Assembly (NCBI GenBank): GCA_027053375.1
Contig: JALUJC010000368.1
Coordinates: 1-6,311 of the forward strand
DNA length: 6,311 bases
Reading direction: 5' to 3'
Source of the DNA: Caldifarciminota bacterium
Lineage (GTDB): Bacteria > Hydrothermota > Hydrothermia > S141-80
Numbering within the stretch: position 1 is the first letter of the stretch; each line of letters opens with the position of its first letter. A program made the position numbers and the translations under genes. A model generated the notes under the pieces. The model did no database searches. It saw only the letters and a list, made by a program, of their open reading frames with translations, and was not told the origin of the DNA. Below, in pieces: positions 1 through 5,093 of the stretch.

Positions 1-2780
1 CGCTGCTTGCCCTGTATCGCCTGTCCTTTGAAGAGCTGTGCCACATGACGGCCCATCGCGTCATACAGATCCACAGAAAGTCTGCCCGTACGGTGGAAGG
101 AAAAAGGAAGATGTAGCCGGTCTCCTCTGTGAATCACCTGGATGCCTGGAAGGGGTCCTTCCGGAGCAGGAGGAGATTCGGAGATTCCCACCACATCCCA
201 GGTATGTCCCAGAGAGAGGACATACACGTCATAATTGTCCGTGACCAGGGCTTTCATGTGGGCGCCAGGTACACCGATTTCTGCAGATCTTTCCCAGAAC
301 GCAAGCGCGGAAGCTACGAAGTAAGTGGGCAGAGAGGTTGTATCAAGAGGGGTTCCTGAGGAATCCACGAGAAAGAGCAGGGTGTTCTGATGGTACCTGT
401 TGAAAGCATAGAGCGTCCAGTTCACACCGCGCGCCAGATAGGCGAAGGCGTTGAAACTGTCAGGGGTGGGCCGGGCTTCCACCAGCTGAAGGGGTTGAAG
501 ATGGAGGGTCCAGCGTGTACGGATTCCCGCACTGTCGTTCCCCAGGATCAGGAGGTCCCCTCCTTCCAGGCCTCCCTGTGTCTGGGTCCGGGGATAGGTT
601 CCCATGGATACAATGCGCTGGGGGTGCAGAAGAAGGCTGTCCAGGTTCAGCTGTCCCCCGGTGGGGGTTCCAGTGGTGTCATATTCCACCGCTGTGAGAT
701 AAAGCCGCTGCCCGGAGGTGTCCAGCCCTTCCTGGACGATCCAGAAATGGGCATGATCCGGCCACCAGGTGATGGCCCGGCTTTCCTCCTGAACGCCCAT
801 TTGTCGTGGTGTGGTGTTGAAAGCGAGAGAAAACTGCTGGGTTTCGGGTTGAAAAGCCCAGACTTCACCCGGATAGGTCGCGCGCAAAAGATAAAGCTTT
901 TGCTGGTCCGTTCGGAAGGTGATATCCGCCACGCCCGACGTGGTTTTTGGGGAAAAGGGTGATGGGAAATGTGCCAGCACCTCCCCAAAGGGCGCAAGAT
1001 GGGTGCTGAAGGTTGCTGTCGCCGTGTCGTTGGCTGGATTGTCGTCATTTTGCAGCAGGTTTGCCCGCAACAAATAGTCGTGGTCCAGATCCGGAGGCTG
1101 GAAGGGTGGGAAAAACAGGGTTGTGGTTGCATAAGGGTATATCGTATCCTGAATCGTCGTGTCCTGGTAAACCCGGGTGCTGCCGGCGGTGAGGTCTGTG
1201 ATGGTGAGACCCACGAGGGTTCCGGTGAGAAGGGTGTCCGTCAGATTGTGCAGGACCACAGAGAACGTTGTGGGAAGCGCCGGATCGCCGTAAGCATATC
1301 CCTGAATGCTGTTCACCTGGAGGTCCACAACCGCAGCGGTTGTGAGGGTGTCTTTGAGGGTATCGTTGAAAGAAAAAGCATCTGTGCTGAGGGAGGTCCA
1401 TGCTTTTCGGATCACGCGGATCCCCGCGGGAAGGGAAACGGATGGGAAAAGGGTGGTGTCCACCTGCCCCGGGTTGCGGAAGACCAGGGTGGCGGAGTCC
1501 TCCATAAGCACGGTGCTCAGAGTGTCTTCTATGGAAAAATGGACCTTGTAGGACTGCTGGGTTCGCCCGGTGTTTTTTGTGATGACGATGGGGGTGAAAA
1601 CACGGGGAATCGTGGTATCCGTGACGGGCTGGATGCCCGTGGTGGCCACATCCACATCAAAGGTGTCAATGGCGGTGATCACCACATTGTCCACGCCTAC
1701 GGCCCGGTGGTACCCACCGTCGTAATCCGCGTACACAAAAGCCACCTGGGCACTTTCTGCTGGGAGCACGCCACTCAAATCCAGATCCACGTGGGTGGAG
1801 ATGTCGTTCCCGCCATAGCGTACGATGTTCTGCCAGGGTCCCCAGGAGATGCCATCGTGGATGCGCAGCTTTACAAAGACAGATTCGTTGACCGGGCTGC
1901 TGAAGTTAATCCCGATGTCATAGGAAAACGCAAAACTGGCTTTTCCCGCAAGGGAGACCACCGGTGAAAGAAGCCAGTCCTCTCCTGCAGGGGTGCTGGT
2001 GCCATAGTCGTCACGGTAGTAGGCAAAACAGGATCCACTGGATGGGACGGTCACACCGGGTGTGGTGCCCACCCACCAGGAGTGTCCGTCGTGATTGGAA
2101 TCCACCACAGACCAGCCGGGAGGTGCGGCCGTGCCGCAACTTGTTTCAAAATCTTCGCTCAGCTGGGAGGGATAGGGCGATTCGTGTCCCAGGAAGATGT
2201 CGTCAATCCCCCATCCAAAACCATAGATCCCGGCGGTATCCGTGTAGGTAAAGGCCATACGGATGCTGTCCGCACCTGCGAGATGGGCGAGGCTGACCCG
2301 TACAATGCCGGAATCGTTCCGGTTGATCACGCCCCACAGGGTGTCCCAGTTTCCCCATTGCCCACCGGACCATGCCTGGACGGCAAAAGTGATGTATTCT
2401 CCCAGATTGCCGGTGGATTGGAAAATGGACAGAAACTGAGCGAAAACACGGTCACCGGCAGAATAGCCGGTCATGTCAAGAGGGGCGCTGATCAGCCCTT
2501 CCGCGCCGGGTTGTGCCCAGTAGTTGTCGTCGTCATCGTACTCTGCTCCCGGTGGATTGGGCCAGATGGATAGACGGTTGTAATAGGAGGTGTCCCAGGA
2601 ATATCCGTCCTGGTTTTGATCCAGGATGGTCCAGAAGGTGGTGTCAATGCCATGGGTAAAGGTGTCCACCACCCGGTCCACCTGAAAAGTCATCGGGGCA
2701 ATGGGACGAGGAACGACGGGGAGCCCTGTCCCGGAAATCCCGACGAGGAGGAACGCCTCAAGGAGAGGGGAAGAGATCAT
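1..2780 (-). CDS. Large secreted multidomain surface protein, C-terminus cut by window edge
   Basis: The frame is open from the ATG at 2780-2778 to the window edge, 926 codons with no stop. An AAAGGAGG lies five bases before the ATG and an in-frame TGA lies upstream at 2817-2815, which fixes the start. Residues 1-25 are hydrophobic and probably a signal peptide. Residues 32-200 and 207-369 are two related beta-rich modules: each opens with a D-x-N-x-D-G-x-S-W motif (D54-W62 and D227-W235) and ends with a G-[IV]-D-[DN] motif (191-194 and 362-365), as in choice-of-anchor J/MAM-like domains. Residues 371-485 and 486-593 resemble CARDB/Ig-like modules rich in Asp-Thr. Residues 594-866 form a Trp/Tyr-rich beta region of unknown fold. 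After a Pro-rich linker (870-876), residues 885-926 match the start of a FlgD-Ig/sorting-type tail (GRLSVDLYDAMGRHVAQL, 899-916); about 30 more residues would be expected. No catalytic motif was seen, so adhesion or surface binding is likelier than enzyme activity. The exact role is unknown. Confidence 0.88.
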   Translation of the reverse strand, partial: MISSPLLEAFLLVGISGTGLPVVPRPIAPMTFQVDRVVDTFTHGIDTTFWTILDQNQDGYSWDTSYYNRLSIWPNPPGAEYDDDDNYWAQPGAEGLISAPLDMTGYSAGDRVFAQFLSIFQSTGNLGEYITFAVQAWSGGQWGNWDTLWGVINRNDSGIVRVSLAHLAGADSIRMAFTYTDTAGIYGFGWGIDDIFLGHESPYPSQLSEDFETSCGTAAPPGWSVVDSNHDGHSWWVGTTPGVTVPSSGSCFAYYRDDYGTSTPAGEDWLLSPVVSLAGKASFAFSYDIGINFSSPVNESVFVKLRIHDGISWGPWQNIVRYGGNDISTHVDLDLSGVLPAESAQVAFVYADYDGGYHRAVGVDNVVITAIDTFDVDVATTGIQPVTDTTIPRVFTPIVITKNTGRTQQSYKVHFSIEDTLSTVLMEDSATLVFRNPGQVDTTLFPSVSLPAGIRVIRKAWTSLSTDAFSFNDTLKDTLTTAAVVDLQVNSIQGYAYGDPALPTTFSVVLHNLTDTLLTGTLVGLTITDLTAGSTRVYQDTTIQDTIYPYATTTLFFPPFQPPDLDHDYLLRANLLQNDDNPANDTATATFSTHLAPFGEVLAHFPSPFSPKTTSGVADITFRTDQQKLYLLRATYPGEVWAFQPETQQFSLAFNTTPRQMGVQEESRAITWWPDHAHFWIVQEGLDTSGQRLYLTAVEYDTTGTPTGGQLNLDSLLLHPQRIVSMGTYPRTQTQGGLEGGDLLILGNDSAGIRTRWTLHLQPLQLVEARPTPDSFNAFAYLARGVNWTLYAFNRYHQNTLLFLVDSSGTPLDTTSLPTYFVASALAFWERSAEIGVPGAHMKALVTDNYDVYVLSLGHTWDVVGISESPPAPEGPLPGIQVIHRGDRLHLPFSFHRTGRLSVDLYDAMGRHVAQLFKGQAIQGKQ
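1671..2687 (-). other. Tandem pair of choice-of-anchor J / MAM-like modules within the surface protein
   Basis: These are two adjacent modules of roughly 165 residues (about residues 32-200 and 207-369). They align at three places: D-x-N-x-D-G-x-S-W (54-62 and 227-235), a L-[IL]-S-[AP]-P-type strand (96-101 and 270-275), and the closing G-[IV]-D-[DN] (191-194 and 362-365). The spacing is about 170 residues throughout, consistent with an old internal duplication. The second module carries the only two cysteines seen in the whole protein fragment, C215 and C251, which could form a disulfide. The Asp/Asn loops and the DDDD run at 82-85 suggest calcium binding. The family name is assigned by motif recognition, not by a profile search. 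Confidence 0.6.
2708..2780 (-). other. Probable signal peptide of the surface protein
   Basis: The first 24 or so residues begin MISSPLLEAFLLVGISGTG. They contain a hydrophobic core (LLEAFLLVGI) and small residues that could precede a cleavage site near 18-25. The segment has no Lys or Arg before the core and carries a Glu inside it, so it is an atypical signal. Secretion is inferred mainly from the extracellular-type modules that follow. Confidence 0.45.
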
Positions 2781-2785
2781 GTGAA

Positions 2786-2793
2786 CCTCCTTT
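2786..2793 (-). promoter_or_regulatory. Strong ribosome-binding site of the surface protein gene
   Basis: The minus strand reads AAAGGAGG, an almost full anti-Shine-Dalgarno match, five bases before the ATG at 2780. It supports this start and suggests efficient translation. Confidence 0.85.
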
Positions 2794-2802
2794 GGGGTTT
2801 TG

Positions 2803-2818
2803 GTTGACCGAAGTCAAC
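2803..2818 (-). promoter_or_regulatory. UUCG-tetraloop hairpin in the 5' leader of the surface protein gene
   Basis: On the minus strand the sequence GTTGAC-TTCG-GTCAAC forms a perfect six-pair stem closed by a C(UUCG)G loop, one of the most stable RNA tetraloops known. It ends nine bases before the AAAGGAGG, so it would sit in the mRNA leader if transcription starts upstream of it. It could stabilise the 5' end or set leader structure, or alternatively act at the DNA level as an inverted repeat for a protein. No T-tract follows, so it is not an intrinsic terminator. Confidence 0.55.
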
Positions 2819-2825
2819 ACGTGTT
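2816..2825. repeat. 10-base perfect palindrome AACACGTGTT
   Basis: A self-complementary ten-base sequence centred on CACGTG overlaps one arm of the UUCG hairpin, 36-45 bases upstream of the surface protein start codon. It has the size and symmetry of a small operator half-pair, but there is only one copy in the intergenic region and no regulator gene nearby, so a regulatory role is only possible. Confidence 0.3.
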
Positions 2826-2870
2826 CTCCAGGTTTTCCTCCCTGGATTTCCCCACCCCCTGGAGGATCTC

Positions 2871-2943
2871 CTTGGAAAATACAGAAACCCGCCACACCGG
2901 GGTTCTCCCTGAGGTTTAAAACGCGAACCCCGCGTGGCGGGTT
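2871..2943 (-). terminator. Probable intrinsic terminator of the por operon
   Basis: In the minus-strand direction, a perfect ten-base inverted repeat (2943-2934 with 2895-2886, AACCCGCCAC/GTGGCGGGTT) encloses a perfect seven-base inverted repeat (2931-2925 with 2905-2899, GAACCCC/GGGGTTC) around a 19-base loop. The outer stem runs into TTTCTGTATTTTCC. It begins about ten bases after the porB TAA (2955-2953). The structure fits a rho-independent terminator, although the T-tract is interrupted and the loop is long. The arms can also pair locally in another way, described in the findings. Confidence 0.6.
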
Positions 2944-2952
2944 CAGAAGCCT

Positions 2953-3903
2953 TTATCGTATCCTCTCAGGAATGTTCTGGTCGGTTCCGTGGGTGTCCCG
3001 GTGCTGTTTCAGGAACCCCTCCCAGCGTTCCAGGATCTGGCGTTCAATTTCTGCTGCAAGATCGTCGTCCACATGGCGGAACCGCCCCTGCGCTTTGAGG
3101 TATTCTTTCACCGGGCGCGGGTTTGCGGGTCGGTAGTTCACCGTGACCCGGGTTCCGTTCTCAATCTCCAGAAGCGGGAAGACCAGGCTTTCCACAGCCA
3201 GTCGGGCCATGTGCACTGTTTTCTCCGCGGCGAACTTCCATCCCGGGGGGCAGGGAGAGAGGATCTGGATGAAGCGAAAGCCTTTAATTTCCCGGGCTTT
3301 CTGGAATTTCCGCACGAAGTCCTCGGGATACGCCGGGGACACGGTGGCGATATAGGGAACCCGGTGCGCCGCCAGGATGGCCACGATGTCCTTTTTCAGC
3401 ACATTCCTTCGTGCGCCGTCCGGGGTGGTGGTGGTCCAGGCCCCCACCGGTGTGGATCCGCTGCGCTGGATGCCTGTGTTCATGTAGGCCTCGTTGTCGT
3501 AGACCGCGTATAGCACGTCTTCGTTCCGTTCCGCAGCCCCGGAAAGTGCCTGAAGACCGATGTCATAGGTCCCACCGTCCCCTGCCCAGGCCATTACGGT
3601 CACATCTTCAATGCCTCGCATGCGCATTGCGGCGCGGATGCCTGTGGCTGCAATGGCGGCTGTTTCAAAGGCTGTGTGGAAGAGAGGGATCTGGAGCGCG
3701 TGCTGGGGAAAGGGTCCATCAATCACCGTCCAGCAACATGCGGGAATGGTAACGACGGTGCGGTTTCCCAGGGCTTTCAGGGCCAGGCGCATGGCCAGTG
3801 TGGCGCCGCAACCCTGACAGGCCACGTGACCCGGTTCCATCCATTCATCCTTCCCGATCCGGTCCAGAAGGCCAAAGGTGAGCTGGGTGGTGTGCGTGCT
3901 CAT
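2953..3903 (-). CDS. porB: 2-oxoacid:ferredoxin oxidoreductase beta subunit (pyruvate synthase type)
   Basis: This 316-residue protein is the thiamine-diphosphate-binding half of the enzyme that oxidatively decarboxylates a 2-oxoacid with CoA and passes electrons to an iron-sulfur cluster in the cytoplasm. The cofactor motif begins GDGGTYDIG (108-116) and continues to the YDNEAYMNTG segment (135-144), the Mg/ThDP loop. Four conserved cysteines, C29 and C32 (CQGC), C57 (ACCW) and C218 (CPPGW), match the ligands of the proximal 4Fe-4S cluster in this family. MNTGIQRSGSTP (141-152) is the form typical of pyruvate-specific enzymes, so pyruvate is the likeliest substrate. Length is close to the usual 310-330. 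The start ATG overlaps the porA stop as ATGA, with GGAGG at 3915-3911 seven bases upstream. The C-terminal tail after about residue 290 is charged and less conserved. Substrate choice remains an inference. Confidence 0.93.
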   Translation of the reverse strand: MSTHTTQLTFGLLDRIGKDEWMEPGHVACQGCGATLAMRLALKALGNRTVVTIPACCWTVIDGPFPQHALQIPLFHTAFETAAIAATGIRAAMRMRGIEDVTVMAWAGDGGTYDIGLQALSGAAERNEDVLYAVYDNEAYMNTGIQRSGSTPVGAWTTTTPDGARRNVLKKDIVAILAAHRVPYIATVSPAYPEDFVRKFQKAREIKGFRFIQILSPCPPGWKFAAEKTVHMARLAVESLVFPLLEIENGTRVTVNYRPANPRPVKEYLKAQGRFRHVDDDLAAEIERQILERWEGFLKQHRDTHGTDQNIPERIR

Positions 3904-5093
3904 GCTGTTTCCTCCCTCATGCGTGCACCCACGAAGTGGGGCAGGGGATCCCGGGGATCCCAGTGATCCAGTTTTCCATAGATTTCCAGGATGGTGTCCA
4001 CGGTGACTTCGCGTCCGCCGAGGCCGATCACGGTGCCATAGAGTTCGGGTTCGGGATGCTGGCCGTACAGGGCAGATTTGATTTCCTGATAGAAGATGCC
4101 GTGGTGACCGAAAGAGATGTTGCGGTCCAGCACCACCACACGCTGTGCGCCTGCAAGCGCATTCCGGATCTCTTCAAAGGGGAAGGGACGGAACAGGCGG
4201 ATTTTGACCAGTCCCACTTTTTCACCCTTTTCACGAAGTCGATCCACCGCCACCCGAACGGTGGTGGTGGCCCCGACCGCCACAAGAATGGTTTCTGCGT
4301 CTTCGGTTCGGTAGGACTCCACCGGCTCATACAGGCGGCCGAAGTGTTCGCCAAAGGCCTGGCCCACTTCATTCCACACCGTGCGGGCTTCCTGCATGGC
4401 ACGTTCCTGGCGGACCTTCATCTCGAAATAGAGGGATGGGTCCGCCAGGTTACCCACGGAACGGGGATCTTCCAGATCCAGCTTGTAGGGATAGTCAAAA
4501 GGCGGCAGAAAAGCGTCCACGGGATCCTGATCGTAGAGATATACCGGTTCCGCAGTGTGAGAAAGAACAAAGGCATCCAGCACCACCATGGTGGGCAGCA
4601 GCACGCGTTCCGAGACCCGGTACGCCTGAAGAATCAGGTCCAGCACTTCCTGGTTGGATTCCGCGTACACCTGCATCCAGCCTGTGTCCCGCTGGGAAAG
4701 CGAATCGTTCTGATCCGTCCAGATGGACCAGGGCGGTGCCATCGCACGGTTCACATCCACCATGACGATGGGAAGCCGTGCACCGGCTGCCCAGTGTAGC
4801 AGTTCGTGCATCAGTGCGAGTCCCTGGGCGGAAGTGGCGGTAAAGGTCCGCACACCGCCGACGGCTGCACCGATACAGGCAGCCATGGCCGAGTGCTCGG
4901 ATTCCACGGTAATAAAGCGTGCATCCAGCTCACCGGAAGCCACCATTTCGGAGAGCAGTTCCACGATGTGGGTTTGCGGGGTGATGGGGTAGGCGGAAAT
5001 CACCTGAACACGTGCAAGTTTCACCGCATGGGAGACCGTGTGGTTCCCTGTCAGAACCTTCCATTTTCCTGCCACCTGGATTTTTGTCTTCAT
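3900..5093 (-). CDS. porA: 2-oxoacid:ferredoxin oxidoreductase alpha subunit (pyruvate synthase type)
   Basis: This 397-residue protein matches the usual size of the alpha subunit (about 390). The N-terminal pyrimidine-binding domain shows YPITPQT (35-41), the motif that contacts substrate and thiamine diphosphate, and VESEHSA (63-69), with the glutamate that activates the cofactor. TSAQG (87-91) and VNRAMAPPW (114-122) are also conserved; the Arg in the latter is a plausible substrate-carboxylate contact by analogy with known pyruvate oxidoreductases. Residues 266-345 form the transketolase-C-like domain (TILVAVGATT through LDRNISFG). It pairs with the downstream beta subunit to build the active site. 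The ATG overlaps the stop of the preceding gene as ATGA, and GGAGG at 5105-5101 lies seven bases upstream. There is no sign of truncation. Pyruvate is the best substrate guess; 2-oxoisovalerate or another 2-oxoacid cannot be excluded. Confidence 0.93.
   Translation of the reverse strand: MKTKIQVAGKWKVLTGNHTVSHAVKLARVQVISAYPITPQTHIVELLSEMVASGELDARFITVESEHSAMAACIGAAVGGVRTFTATSAQGLALMHELLHWAAGARLPIVMVDVNRAMAPPWSIWTDQNDSLSQRDTGWMQVYAESNQEVLDLILQAYRVSERVLLPTMVVLDAFVLSHTAEPVYLYDQDPVDAFLPPFDYPYKLDLEDPRSVGNLADPSLYFEMKVRQERAMQEARTVWNEVGQAFGEHFGRLYEPVESYRTEDAETILVAVGATTTVRVAVDRLREKGEKVGLVKIRLFRPFPFEEIRNALAGAQRVVVLDRNISFGHHGIFYQEIKSALYGQHPEPELYGTVIGLGGREVTVDTILEIYGKLDHWDPRDPLPHFVGARMREETA
3911..3915 (-). 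promoter_or_regulatory. Ribosome-binding site of porB inside porA
   Basis: GGAGG, seven bases before the porB ATG, lies within the last codons of porA. The layout is the same as at the porA start and supports the chosen ATG over later in-frame candidates. Confidence 0.75.

Larger units (their letters stand above)
2781..2952. other. Intergenic region between porB and the surface protein gene
   Basis: These 172 bases contain, in the minus-strand direction, the two-tier terminator-like hairpin (2943-2886), a T-rich stretch, a G-rich/purine-rich run (about 2874-2850), a weak CCAGG/CCTGG inverted repeat (2828-2845), the palindrome, the UUCG hairpin and the ribosome-binding site. I could not identify a convincing -35/-10 pair. 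A TTGACT hexamer lies in the UUCG hairpin but has no suitable -10 about 17 bases downstream. A promoter for the surface gene is expected here but is not visible. Confidence 0.6.

Noticed and set aside
390..962. A 190-codon plus-strand open frame.
   Set aside because: It is the reverse of the Trp/Tyr-rich part of the surface protein and has no independent support such as motifs or neighbouring genes on that strand.
647..1132. A 161-codon minus-strand frame beginning with ATG inside the surface gene region.
   Set aside because: It is out of frame with the 926-codon gene, is Pro/Ser/Arg-rich in the way of frameshifted translations and has no motif. The correct frame was checked line by line and has no stop or frameshift here.
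1141..1380. Repeated Asp-Thr codons in the Ig-like modules as a DNA tandem repeat.
   Set aside because: The similarity is in the amino-acid pattern (DTL, DTT, DTI) at irregular spacing, typical of beta strands in surface proteins; there is no regular nucleotide repeat.
969..1967. A 332-codon plus-strand open frame opposite the surface protein gene.
   Set aside because: It is antisense to a continuous 926-codon minus-strand frame with clear domain motifs and a strong ribosome-binding site. The plus-strand translation has no recognisable motif and is rich in His, Gly and Val, as expected from reversed codons.
2803..2818. TTGACT as a -35 promoter element for the surface gene.
   Set aside because: No acceptable -10 hexamer occurs about 16-18 bases downstream; the region there is the ribosome-binding site. 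The hexamer is better explained as one arm of the UUCG hairpin.
2828..2845. CCAGG/CCTGG inverted repeat as a second terminator.
   Set aside because: The stem has only five pairs with an eight-base loop and no T-tract on either strand, so it is too weak to call.
3936..4799. A 287-codon plus-strand open frame opposite porA.
   Set aside because: It lies entirely within the antisense of a well-conserved porA with all expected motifs; its composition is His/Phe-rich and no family is recognisable. Long antisense frames are common in GC-biased genes.
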